From the NCBI GenBank assembly GCA_014378525.1, contig JACMNL010000101.1, positions 1-64,000 of the forward strand: a DNA stretch of 64,000 bases. Direction: 5' to 3'. The DNA comes from Bacteriovorax sp. (GTDB lineage Bacteria; Bdellovibrionota; Bacteriovoracia; Bacteriovoracales; Bacteriovoracaceae). The notes below the pieces were generated by a model. The model saw nothing but the letters and a program-made list of their open reading frames with translations, ran no database searches and had not been told where the DNA came from. The position numbers were made by a program, and so were the translations under genes. Positions 1 through 8,791 of the stretch are shown here, one piece after another (positions within the stretch are counted from its first letter, which is position 1; each line of letters starts with the position of its first letter).

Positions 1-166
1 CATGGAAACTCCTCAATAAGAAATTCAACTGTTTATAATAAAAAAATGATTGGTAAAACTAACACAGATTATTAGATTTGGTTAGTCAGGAATTGATTTT
101 TATAGGGGTTTTTTAGAAAAAATGTTATTTTTATTAAGTGTAATGTCCTAATTTTTGGAGTTTTTT

Positions 167-613
167 ATGATGAAATCACTGGTTGTGGTTCTGGCCCTTG
201 TTTCAGCTCAATTGTGCTATGCAGAGATTAAGGTTTATGAGAGCACTGACAATACGGGGATCAATAAAAAAGAGCAGATTGAAGTCATCGAAAAATACCT
301 CACGGATTTATCCGGACAACTAAAAAATATTGAGGCAAAGCTCGAGGCCAATACAGTAAAACTAAAATCGCTCGAGACTAATCTTTCTGCAAAAGATTCT
401 GATATTAAAAAAATTCAGGATCAGATGGTGGTGGATAAAAAAACTCCGGCCAAAACAGACGGACAAAAAGCTGAAGCATCTGAAATGGAAAAAATGAAAT
501 CAGACATTCTTGCGATGAAAAATAATGACATCGAACCGCTTCGTGAAGACGTAAATGCCATGAGATTTTCCATTAAAAACATTCAGGGTGTTTTAAAATT
601 GCCGGCGAAATAA
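167..613 (+). CDS. Secreted coiled-coil protein, hypothetical
   Basis: ORF with signal peptide (MMKSLVVVLALVSAQLCYA) and a Lys/Glu-rich helical body; ATG at 167 preceded by TGGAG. Confidence 0.6.
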   Translation: MMKSLVVVLALVSAQLCYAEIKVYESTDNTGINKKEQIEVIEKYLTDLSGQLKNIEAKLEANTVKLKSLETNLSAKDSDIKKIQDQMVVDKKTPAKTDGQKAEASEMEKMKSDILAMKNNDIEPLREDVNAMRFSIKNIQGVLKLPAK

Positions 614-1258
614 TTAATGATTAGTCAGATAATAGGAAGTCATCGTTGAGACGCCCAAGGCCTGTAATTTTTCATTGGTTGTATTAGTCTGCTCTGCAAA
701 ACTCTTTAAATGAATTCCCATTTTTTTATAGGCCGTTGTAACTTCTTCGGGAGAAATCTTGTGAGGAGGACCGAAACCGGCCGGACCTTGATGATAAATA
801 GCACCAACGAGTAAATCTGTGTGAGAATCAATAAGAGTGCTCATGTGCTGATAATATTCAGGTCTGTCTTCTGGAGCGAAAACTACCTGACTGGCACGAT
901 CGTACATGACATCAAATTTTGCTTTCGTAGTGTATTTGAAAAAATCAGAAATGATAAAAGTAAGATTTTCTGCACGATAAATATTATTTTCTTTTGTGAA
1001 AGGAATTTTATTTTCAGTGAAAAATTCAATCGCCGCCTGTTCGACAAATTCAATTGCCGTAACGATCGCACCTTTTTCAAGAAAAAATAAAATATCGCGG
1101 GTTTTTCCGGCAAGCGGGATAAGAACTGTTTTATTTTTAAGATCAGCATTTCTAAATTTGCTGACCATTTGCTGGTTGTAAACGTTCTGGTGAAACCTGA
1201 TTGTTCCATCCTGCCAGACCTGACTCCAGAAATTTAGGGGCGTGTTGGTATTTTCCAT
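614..1258 (-). CDS. Thiopurine S-methyltransferase (TPMT)-family methyltransferase
   Basis: N-terminal NFWSQVWQDGTIRFHQ, VLIPLAGKTRDILFFLEKGAIVTAIE and YDRASQVVFAPEDRPEY match the TPMT family pattern. Confidence 0.8.
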   Translation of the reverse strand: MENTNTPLNFWSQVWQDGTIRFHQNVYNQQMVSKFRNADLKNKTVLIPLAGKTRDILFFLEKGAIVTAIEFVEQAAIEFFTENKIPFTKENNIYRAENLTFIISDFFKYTTKAKFDVMYDRASQVVFAPEDRPEYYQHMSTLIDSHTDLLVGAIYHQGPAGFGPPHKISPEEVTTAYKKMGIHLKSFAEQTNTTNEKLQALGVSTMTSYYLTNH

Positions 1259-1279
1259 GCCCCTGAAATTATCTTAAAT

Positions 1280-1606
1280 TTATTGAAAAGTAAAAAAACC
1301 TTCAAACTCAGAGGCCTGAATTACACTTTGATCCACAACGACTTTGGTTACGTCTGAAATTTTCGGGTCTACCTTATCACTCGACTGGGAAACAGCAATA
1401 CTTTTGCAGTCCTGTTTCATCACAATTCCATGCGGATGAATGAAACCTGCGAGGTGCGACAATGAAAGTCTTGATCCTGCTCCGGTAAGTTCTCCCATGC
1501 GGACTTCGAAACCTTGTTTTTTCAACTGATCAATGCCGGCCTGATCTAGTGCGAAGACGGATTGGATTGTTGAAAAAAGAACAAGAGATAGTAGTATTAT
1601 TTTCAT
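1280..1606 (-). CDS. Small secreted protein, hypothetical
   Basis: ORF with signal peptide; 4-nt overlap with the upstream gene. Confidence 0.55.
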   Translation of the reverse strand: MKIILLSLVLFSTIQSVFALDQAGIDQLKKQGFEVRMGELTGAGSRLSLSHLAGFIHPHGIVMKQDCKSIAVSQSSDKVDPKISDVTKVVVDQSVIQASEFEGFFTFQ

Positions 1607-2502
1607 TGAAGAACTCCAGTTAGTAATTCATTTGTCGGTGTCGGCCCCATTGTATCGGAGACGACCAGAGCGAAGTAGGGAATTGTTCCCTGCAGATTTT
1701 CAGTATTCATGAGATCAAATATTTTTTTTACAGCTTCTTTTTCTATTTCTTTTATTTTCTTTATTCCTTCTTCATTCATTCCTTCAGAAAGAGAGTAAAA
1801 AAGATTTTGTCCGTGTTTCACATCGCAAGGTTTGTACAGGTCGATGAGTGCATGGCTTAATTCGTGGGCAAGTGAGAGATCGACGGAAAAGTTTTTTTGT
1901 CTGGCGTGAAGGCGGACCTCATCCGCCACGATCCATTTTTTCTCTATCAGGTCGCTAAGTTTTTTCAAACCCATCAATCCAAAAGCATCTTTCACTTCTT
2001 CAATGCTTGTTCCGCACTTATTGGCCGCCATTTTATAGATCAGGTAACTGAACTTATCCTGGAATATTGTATTGAGGTCAGTGTGCATTTCATGATCAGA
2101 AGATTTTTCATCGAAAATAAACTGATCGAAACATTTATTAAGAAGTTCTGCTACCGGGCCCTGAACCATTTTTAAAATTTTCGAGATCTTTTTTTCTTTT
2201 AACAGGTAAGACACGAGAGCGAGTACAGAGTGAGGAGCTAGCTCACTTCTTTGTTCTTCCTGCATGAGTCTTCTCATCGTGGTTGCAGGAACACCGGATC
2301 TTTGGGCCAGAGCATTTAGTGTCAGTGTCGGGTGCTTTAATAAATACTCTGCGGTCATTTCACGCAGCTGAAGATTAAGTGTTGAGGAAATTTTCGAATG
2401 TTCTATCTGTGATTCATTCATATTTAACAGTTTTAACAAACCAGAATTGACTCCGGTACAAAAAACAGAAGTTGTAGAGAAAGAGTTAGTTAATGCCTGC
2501 AT
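1603..2502 (-). CDS. HTH-containing putative regulator with an HELSH motif
   Basis: LTLNALAQRSGVPATTMRRLMQEE reads as an HTH; the tracked GTG start (2544) lies inside an upstream terminator, so a later start is preferred. Confidence 0.5.
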   Translation of the reverse strand: MQALTNSFSTTSVFCTGVNSGLLKLLNMNESQIEHSKISSTLNLQLREMTAEYLLKHPTLTLNALAQRSGVPATTMRRLMQEEQRSELAPHSVLALVSYLLKEKKISKILKMVQGPVAELLNKCFDQFIFDEKSSDHEMHTDLNTIFQDKFSYLIYKMAANKCGTSIEEVKDAFGLMGLKKLSDLIEKKWIVADEVRLHARQKNFSVDLSLAHELSHALIDLYKPCDVKHGQNLFYSLSEGMNEEGIKKIKEIEKEAVKKIFDLMNTENLQGTIPYFALVVSDTMGPTPTNELLTGVLQ

Positions 2503-2530
2503 ATGTGTGAAAAAAACACCTTTATAGAGT

Positions 2531-2559
2531 AAAACTGGCGCCACTACGGCACCAGTTTT
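2531..2559 (-). terminator. Rho-independent terminator of the 2570-3325 gene
   Basis: Minus strand AAAACTGGtGCC-GTAGT-GGCgCCAGTTTT stem-loop followed by T residues. Confidence 0.65.
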
Positions 2560-2569
2560 GTCATTTTTA

Positions 2570-3325
2570 TTAGATGCAAACCTGCTGAGATCTTCCGTTT
2601 ACGCGAATAATTCTGCAGTTGCGACCGCCATTATTCGGACGGTCAGGCGAATTTCCTCCACATGATGAAGTGAGGGCACGGATTCTTAATCCTCCTTTGA
2701 TGTCGGATGTATCCATTGTAATAGTCCCTTGCGCCTGGTTTTCAAATCCGGCCATGATCTGGCTTGAAAGAGTATTTTGCAGTCTGAGTGTTACGATGTC
2801 GGAGCTCTGTCCGCGCCCACATTGTGATGGAATCGAAATATTTTTCACTGCACTTACCGTAAAATCTTCCTGCTGGTTAACAGAAGAATTGCTCCATAAT
2901 TTTTCTGCCAGTACTTCAGGGTTTCTGCTTTGAGATTCAGTCCCTAAACCTGTTCTACTTACAAGGTAACTTCTAAAGCTTCCCAAAACACCTCTATCAA
3001 GTGTCGTAAAACCACGCATGTCATAGCTGACTTCCATTGAATCAAGTTTTATTCCAGCAGGAACTTTCACATCTAAAAAGATATTGCAGTTTAAAGTAGA
3101 AATGTTTCTCTGAACTTTCGGACCCAGTTCTGTAGAAGGTACACGTGACTCAAACTGGGAAAAAATTATACTCGCTGCACTTGAATCGGGAGCAAGGATA
3201 ATCTGTGACTGCTCACTGGGACAACCTGTTCCACCCACGCGGATATTTTGTAATTGAAAGTCTGCTGCCATTAAAGATGCAGACATAGTAGATGCAAAAA
3301 GAAGTGTTGTGATTATTTGTTTCAT
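2570..3325 (-). CDS. Secreted DUF4360-like protein
   Basis: Signal peptide; GGTGCPSEQSQIILAPDSSAASIIFSQFES and NCNIFLDVKVPAGIKLDSMEVSYDMRG; paralogous to the divergent 3570-4175 gene. Confidence 0.65.
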   Translation of the reverse strand: MKQIITTLLFASTMSASLMAADFQLQNIRVGGTGCPSEQSQIILAPDSSAASIIFSQFESRVPSTELGPKVQRNISTLNCNIFLDVKVPAGIKLDSMEVSYDMRGFTTLDRGVLGSFRSYLVSRTGLGTESQSRNPEVLAEKLWSNSSVNQQEDFTVSAVKNISIPSQCGRGQSSDIVTLRLQNTLSSQIMAGFENQAQGTITMDTSDIKGGLRIRALTSSCGGNSPDRPNNGGRNCRIIRVNGRSQQVCI

Positions 3326-3399
3326 AGGCCCCCCTAGATCTATATGTAAGGGATAAAAAAACTCTATTCAATAGTAAAAGAGGGTAACACATAGTTTGT

Positions 3400-3413
3400 C
3401 CGCCAGCTGGCGG
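3400..3413. promoter_or_regulatory. 14-bp perfect palindrome between divergent DUF4360-like genes
   Basis: CCGCCAGCTGGCGG. Confidence 0.4.
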
Positions 3414-3569
3414 TGATTTGAGAATTGAAAAAACCACGTGGCGATCAAACAGAATGCACGCTTGTTTTGTGCTTCCAAAAGAAATTTAAATCAATTAAAA
3501 AATAATTATCGAAACAAAAAAATTGTTTTGAAAATAAATTTCCAAAAATTTCCAAAGAGGGGGAAACGA

Positions 3570-4175
3570 ATGAAAAAGATGATGATGAAAGGACTCTGTC
3601 TCGGACTACTGGCAATGTCGACAACTGCTTTTGCTGATCTTAATGATGTTCAATTAGGAATTCCTGGTTACGGTGGTAACGGATGTCCGGCCAATACTGC
3701 TTCTGTCACTTTAAGTGATGATAAAAAATCACTCTCACTTATTTTCGATCAGTTTATTGTTGAAGCGGGCGGGATGAATAAGGTTCTTGAAAGAAAAACT
3801 TGTAACATCGCTATTCCGGTCCACGTACCATCAGGGTTTTCAGTTTCAGTTATAAATGTAGACTACCGCGGTTACGTTTCACTTCCAGGACAGGCCTCTG
3901 CCAGACTTACAGCTGAATACTTTTTAGCTGGATCACTGGGACCTCGTTTTGATAAAACTTTTTTGGGGAAGACAGATACAGACTACACGTTTAAAAACGA
4001 TATCGGCATCCAGGCACAGGTCTGGTCTCCATGTGGTGCTGATACTATTCTTCGCGTGAATGCGGCCATGCTGGTTAAAACAAACCGCTACAACGACGAA
4101 GCTATGGCGACTGTAGATTCGGCCGACTTCAAGACTGGGATGTTATACCAGTTTCAATGGAGAAGATGTCAGTAA
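3570..4175 (+). CDS. Secreted DUF4360-like protein (paralog)
   Basis: ATG at 3570 after GAGGGGGAAACGA; signal peptide; GGNGCPANTASVTLSDDKKSLSLIFDQF and KTCNIAIPVHVPSGFSVSVINVDYRG. Confidence 0.7.
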   Translation: MKKMMMKGLCLGLLAMSTTAFADLNDVQLGIPGYGGNGCPANTASVTLSDDKKSLSLIFDQFIVEAGGMNKVLERKTCNIAIPVHVPSGFSVSVINVDYRGYVSLPGQASARLTAEYFLAGSLGPRFDKTFLGKTDTDYTFKNDIGIQAQVWSPCGADTILRVNAAMLVKTNRYNDEAMATVDSADFKTGMLYQFQWRRCQ

Positions 4176-4203
4176 GAAATATAAATTAGATTATGAAATT
4201 AAA

Positions 4204-4230
4204 AAGGCTTCCTCAGGGAAGCCTTTTTTA
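4204..4230 (+). terminator. Rho-independent terminator
   Basis: GGCTTCC-TCAG-GGAAGCC stem followed by TTTTTT. Confidence 0.8.
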
Positions 4231-4959
4231 TGTACGGTAGTAGATAAAAATCGACATTAACGTATAAGGGACTTTTACATAATCCATAAATTTTACTTTT
4301 GAATCATGATTGTCTTCCCAGTAATCAAGCGGGTACTCGAAAAAATTAGTTTTCACGTTTCCATGGTGATGTTCTTTAAAGCGGAAAAAGATTTCTACAT
4401 CAAAGATCCATTTACTCATAAACGGTGCTTCAAACAATACGGGAACATTGGTTGACCTGAAAAATTTAGCACCACATTGAGTGTCTTTTATAGGCATTTG
4501 CAGAATTGTTCTCGATAAAAGTGAGAATGAATGCCCGATTGTCTGGCGGAAAAGACTCTGTCCTTTTTGTCTCTTGAATCTCTTCGTTCTTGAGGCAAAA
4601 ACAAAATCGACTTTCTTTTCATCCAGGGAACGAATGAGTCCCTTTGCTGTCTCAAGCGGGATAGTCAAATCTGCGTCCAGGTAACCAATGTGAGTAAAAC
4701 CTTTTTGGTGTGCTAATAGCATTCCTGCGCGTACAGCAGCGGCCTTCCCCTGATTGTGAGAAAGCTTGATAAAAGAGTTTTTTGGAGATTCTGTTGTGAT
4801 ATGAGTTAGAACTTCGTTCGTATTGTCAGTACTTCCATCATTGACGAAAATAAAACTAATATGGTCATTATCATTTGAAAATTTGATAAAGCTATCGCTG
4901 GAAATGCGCTTTTCTTCGTTAAAGCACGGAACTATAATACAAGCCTGCATACGCCTCAT
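4228..4959 (-). CDS. Family 2 glycosyltransferase (dolichyl-phosphate glucosyl/mannosyltransferase-like)
   Basis: IIVPCFNEEKRI, FVNDGSTDNT, GYLDADLTIPLE, DTQCGAKFFR. Confidence 0.85.
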   Translation of the reverse strand: MRRMQACIIVPCFNEEKRISSDSFIKFSNDNDHISFIFVNDGSTDNTNEVLTHITTESPKNSFIKLSHNQGKAAAVRAGMLLAHQKGFTHIGYLDADLTIPLETAKGLIRSLDEKKVDFVFASRTKRFKRQKGQSLFRQTIGHSFSLLSRTILQMPIKDTQCGAKFFRSTNVPVLFEAPFMSKWIFDVEIFFRFKEHHHGNVKTNFFEYPLDYWEDNHDSKVKFMDYVKVPYTLMSIFIYYRT

Positions 4960-4979
4960 TTATGTTGAATATATAATAT

Positions 4980-4999
4980 CTTACTATAATCTTAGTAAG
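4980..4999. promoter_or_regulatory. Inverted repeat between divergent glycan genes, reaching the GTG start
   Basis: CTTACTA-TAATCT-TAGTAAG with TATAAT (4985-4990) inside. Confidence 0.4.
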
Positions 5000-5712
5000 T
5001 GATTAAAAATTTGTCCATCTTATTACCGCATTCCGATGACGAACTTTTTGCTCTCCCGCTTATTAATCAAAAAATTAATGAAGGCTGGAAGATAAATATT
5101 TTCTTCATCACTTCAGATTCCAACTCTATTCGAGAGGAAGAATCGAAAAAAATGTTAAGTCATTTTCCCAATGTAACTATCCACCAGTTTGGTAGACTTA
5201 ATAAAATTAATGACGGCAATCTGAAAAATTGCAAAGAAATTGTTGAAAGTCTTCTGGAAAAAAATTCCTTGATACAATCTTCAGATGCTATTTTAACTCC
5301 GGTATTTGAAGGTGGCCATGTTGATCATGATTCAGCTTTTATCATTGGGCACTCGATTGCCTCAAAACTTTCAAAACCTCATTACTGTTTTTCACTCTAC
5401 AATGCCTATGAGACGTTCTTTGTGAGGGTTTCTGCACTAAGGGCAGGCCCAGTACAGGGAGAAATTGAAACTATTAATTTTAAGCTTTCTGAAGGGCATT
5501 CATTTTTAAAAAAAGTATTCTTTTACAGAAGCCAGTTTGTAATTCTTGCTATCCTTTTTTCCGGACTTTTCAAAATATTTATTATGAAAAGAAAAATGGA
5601 AGTTATGAAAGTCAGCTCTTTTGATCCGGCCAGGAAACATCCAGGGCGGCTGTTTTATGAAAATCAAATGAAAAACAAAATTAAATCATTGCTGAGGTTG
5701 CCAGTAAAATGA
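4999..5712 (+). CDS. PIG-L/LmbE-family deacetylase
   Basis: LLPHSDDELFALP and GHVDHDSAFIIGH metal-binding motifs; GTG start, no in-frame upstream start. Confidence 0.75.
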   Translation: MIKNLSILLPHSDDELFALPLINQKINEGWKINIFFITSDSNSIREEESKKMLSHFPNVTIHQFGRLNKINDGNLKNCKEIVESLLEKNSLIQSSDAILTPVFEGGHVDHDSAFIIGHSIASKLSKPHYCFSLYNAYETFFVRVSALRAGPVQGEIETINFKLSEGHSFLKKVFFYRSQFVILAILFSGLFKIFIMKRKMEVMKVSSFDPARKHPGRLFYENQMKNKIKSLLRLPVK

Positions 5713-6920
5713 GTAAATTGTTTAGAGCAGAGATTCAGAGTAAAAAAATACTGGTTGTTTTTGTTACGGCAGTTCTGGTGTTTTTAATTGGTGCCTTTGT
5801 TCAGTTTAAGAAAACTGAAAAGGCCGGCAATAATGATTTTAGTGTTTATTATAAAACATCTGTTCGACTTGCAGATTCTAACTGGGACAATATCTATACT
5901 AGAAAAGACGGACCTTTTCCCTTTCGATACATTCCTTATTCACTGGTAAGTTTCACATGGCCTGATCATTTTACAGAAAGTGAAGCCCGAAAAGTTTGGG
6001 TTGTTGTACAGGCCTTCGCTTTTGGCATAGCTTTTTATTTTCTTTATCAATCACTGGTTATTGTCAATTCACAGTGGCCTCTGCTGGCCGCATCCTTATC
6101 ATCTCTGATGACTTTCAGGTATTACATGGATTCTTATTTTAGCGGTCAGACCGCAGGATTAATGTTTTTAAGTTTTAGTCTTGGCCTTTACTTTTTTCTC
6201 AAGAAACAAACTGTGCGAGATGGGGTCAGTATCTCATTTGCAGCATCATTAAAGATTTTTCCAGGCATACTGCTTATTCATGGACTGATCAAGGCAGAGG
6301 GTACTTCCAGAAAAATTCGTTTTTTATTGTCCGGAATTCTTTTATTCATTTTTTTAAATTTAATTTTCCTGGCGTGGCTTTATTACCACAATGCCGTTCA
6401 TCAGTTTAGTATGTTGTGGAAAAACTGGATCGATATTTGCCTGGCCGACAGCGAGTATTTTGATGGAAGTACACCCAAGAGTCAGTCGCTTCGTGCTTTT
6501 ATGCTGAGAGTTTATGGAAAAAATGAAAAGGTGGAATTTTACTGGAAGATAACCACATTACTGGGAATTTCTTCTCTGATTATTTACTGGATCAAAGCAA
6601 AAACAAAAAGTTTATACGAAGAAGGATTTAGTTATTGCATGGGGATTCTGGCATTTTTGTTTTTTATGCCTGAATCACTACCTCATCAACTCATGGCCGT
6701 GGCGATTCCTCTGGCCTTTTTGATTGGTCACCCGAATGTAAAAACGAAAATGAGTTACAAAATTATGCTGACTGCGTTTGCGGCCATTATTACATTTGCA
6801 TCAACTGATTTCATCGGCAGATGGCCATCAGATAAGCTTCAACAATGGTCCATTCCATTTATTATCATCACATTTATGGCATGTTTATTTTTTCAAAAGG
6901 ATCATGTCGTTAAGACATAA
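5709..6920 (+). CDS. Polytopic glycosyltransferase-like membrane protein (DUF2029/GT87-like)
   Basis: 4-nt overlap with the deacetylase gene; many TM segments; NNDFSVYYKTSVRLADSNWDNIYTR. Confidence 0.65.
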   Translation: MSKLFRAEIQSKKILVVFVTAVLVFLIGAFVQFKKTEKAGNNDFSVYYKTSVRLADSNWDNIYTRKDGPFPFRYIPYSLVSFTWPDHFTESEARKVWVVVQAFAFGIAFYFLYQSLVIVNSQWPLLAASLSSLMTFRYYMDSYFSGQTAGLMFLSFSLGLYFFLKKQTVRDGVSISFAASLKIFPGILLIHGLIKAEGTSRKIRFLLSGILLFIFLNLIFLAWLYYHNAVHQFSMLWKNWIDICLADSEYFDGSTPKSQSLRAFMLRVYGKNEKVEFYWKITTLLGISSLIIYWIKAKTKSLYEEGFSYCMGILAFLFFMPESLPHQLMAVAIPLAFLIGHPNVKTKMSYKIMLTAFAAIITFASTDFIGRWPSDKLQQWSIPFIIITFMACLFFQKDHVVKT

Positions 6921-8524
6921 ATCACATCGAGAATATCAATGCGCGGAATAATCATTCCTTTGCTGGCGACATGAAAGACTGCTCTCGGAATCATCAGTTC
7001 TTTCTGATAAATTTCACGAAGTTTTTTTGTCTGGATTTTATCTTCTTCCAGACTCGGCGGCATTTTTAAAATACGCTCAAGCCTTCCGATGAACATCAGG
7101 CAGTGGTCATTAAGGTAGGGCGGAAGTTTGTCTTCAAATTTTTTAAATTCATTCAGAAGGCTTGCCAGGACTTTGTTATGAGATTCATAAAGATACTGGG
7201 CAATTAAAAAATAAAATTCTGCAATTTTTCTTTCAGGATATTTTTCCAGGTGATCGATGGCCATCTGTAGATTATGGTAAATTTCAATCGAGTTGTGGGC
7301 ATCAAACCCTTTTTGTGCATCCATAAAAGAACGAAGACCCAGATGGTATTCAGGATCAACAACAGATTCACTTTTTATTTTAACAGGTTCAATTTTCACT
7401 CTGTTAAAAGCATCTTTGATTTCAAAGACGTTGTCTGTAAAAACTTTTGGAGCAAGACCACCGAGATAAAGAGAAGAGCCATCAGTGGGATTCATCGTCA
7501 TGACACTGATACTGCTTGGAGTGAGATTATCCAGGTTATAAGATTTAAAATCATCATCTTTAAGTTTTTGATCCAGAGGCGTCGACATCATCTGCAGTAA
7601 TTCAAGCTGTGAAGGTTGGGTCTTTTTCTTGTTCATGAAATTCACGATTTTTTTTGCGGCCACTTCTTCGCGCATCAGATTGTACTGATCGAATCCCAGA
7701 GGTAAATATTGTCTTTGATTGAGGGATTTATCTTCCAGATGATTGCAGAAATAAAGAATTCCTGAATCGGGGACATTCAGTTCGTTGATGAACGGTTTAT
7801 CACCAGAGAGATCACACGCCAGTACTTCACCGTTTTTAAAAGTCATATACAAACACCACGTCGTTATTGTCTGGTGATTTTTAATGAACTCGATGATTGA
7901 CGGTTTATCGTTTGCTGTTTTTATCATCTTCAAAATATATTCGAAGATGGACATTCCCTGTGGATTAAAAATGTTGGTAAATTTCTGGTGTAGGGCCAGT
8001 GTGATTCCATCTTCAGTCATGAGTGTAATTGAAGGATAGGGAATTCCCTTTGAACCAAAACCTAGAGTCTTTGGCATTCCATTCAGGTCGTACTGAATCG
8101 CACGTTCATAAACGTCATATGAGCCCTGTAGAGGAAAATCCAGGATGCGCCCGTGAATCACATGGCCTTCCGGATTTCTTGTCATAAAACTCGAACAGCC
8201 CAGGTTTCCTTTGATGAATCCCGGTGCCCATTTACTCATCGAACTTACGAGTTCGGGAATCAGCATGACATAAGCGCATTCTTCCAGCGATATACCCAGA
8301 CCTTCAGCATAATGTTTAAGGTGAGTATAATAGTCTGCCTTTCTCAATAGAGAATTTTTTAATACGGCCTTGCCGATTTCTTCAATCACCATGTTAACTG
8401 GCTTCCATGGAGTTCTAAGCATCATTTTTACGTCGTGATGAACGAGCTTGCCTACCTCTTTGTCTTTAAGGCCAAGCTGGTAAAAGTTTTCATCGATATC
8501 GCCGATCAGAGTAATAAGATCCAT
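6902..8524 (-). CDS. C45 / linear amide C-N hydrolase-like protein
   Basis: NLGCSSFMTRNPEGHVIHGRILDFPLQGSYDVYERAIQYD matches the Ntn-hydrolase Cys nucleophile and GRxxDF region. Confidence 0.65.
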   Translation of the reverse strand: MDLITLIGDIDENFYQLGLKDKEVGKLVHHDVKMMLRTPWKPVNMVIEEIGKAVLKNSLLRKADYYTHLKHYAEGLGISLEECAYVMLIPELVSSMSKWAPGFIKGNLGCSSFMTRNPEGHVIHGRILDFPLQGSYDVYERAIQYDLNGMPKTLGFGSKGIPYPSITLMTEDGITLALHQKFTNIFNPQGMSIFEYILKMIKTANDKPSIIEFIKNHQTITTWCLYMTFKNGEVLACDLSGDKPFINELNVPDSGILYFCNHLEDKSLNQRQYLPLGFDQYNLMREEVAAKKIVNFMNKKKTQPSQLELLQMMSTPLDQKLKDDDFKSYNLDNLTPSSISVMTMNPTDGSSLYLGGLAPKVFTDNVFEIKDAFNRVKIEPVKIKSESVVDPEYHLGLRSFMDAQKGFDAHNSIEIYHNLQMAIDHLEKYPERKIAEFYFLIAQYLYESHNKVLASLLNEFKKFEDKLPPYLNDHCLMFIGRLERILKMPPSLEEDKIQTKKLREIYQKELMIPRAVFHVASKGMIIPRIDILDVIYVLTT

Positions 8525-8551
8525 AGGGGATTTTGTCCATTTGAGGTGTGT

Positions 8552-8791
8552 ATGTTTGATATTGTAAATGAGAGTGCGGCCGGAAGCAATCAGTGGTTAA
8601 ATATCCTCCTTTTGATTGCAGCTGTGGCGAGAGTTTATTTAGAGATTATCAAATTTGATTTTGCCAGTCTTCCTCTTACCAAGGGAATGTTCAAAGGTGA
8701 CAATGAACAGGCGAAAAAATTCCACAGAACTGGTCTGTTATTAAGCCTCGGCTATATCGTGCTCTCTGCACCTTTTACACTTTTCGCCTGA
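8552..8791 (+). CDS. Small two-TM membrane protein
   Basis: MFDIVNESAAGSNQWLNILLLIAAVARVYLEI...LLLSLGYIVLSAPFTLFA; 3' end overlaps the convergent gene by 40 nt. Confidence 0.5.
   Translation: MFDIVNESAAGSNQWLNILLLIAAVARVYLEIIKFDFASLPLTKGMFKGDNEQAKKFHRTGLLLSLGYIVLSAPFTLFA

Noticed and set aside
1-20. Possible start of a minus-strand gene leaving the left edge (CAT at 1-3 with GAGGAG upstream)
   Set aside because: Only the start codon and RBS are visible, so no product can be supported.
821-1209. ORFs 821-1090 (+), 883-1209 (-) and 996-1181 (+)
   Set aside because: Overlap the TPMT-family gene; translations are low-complexity and antisense or out of frame.
7274-8350. Plus-strand ORFs inside the C45-like gene
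   Set aside because: Antisense shadows without protein-like composition.
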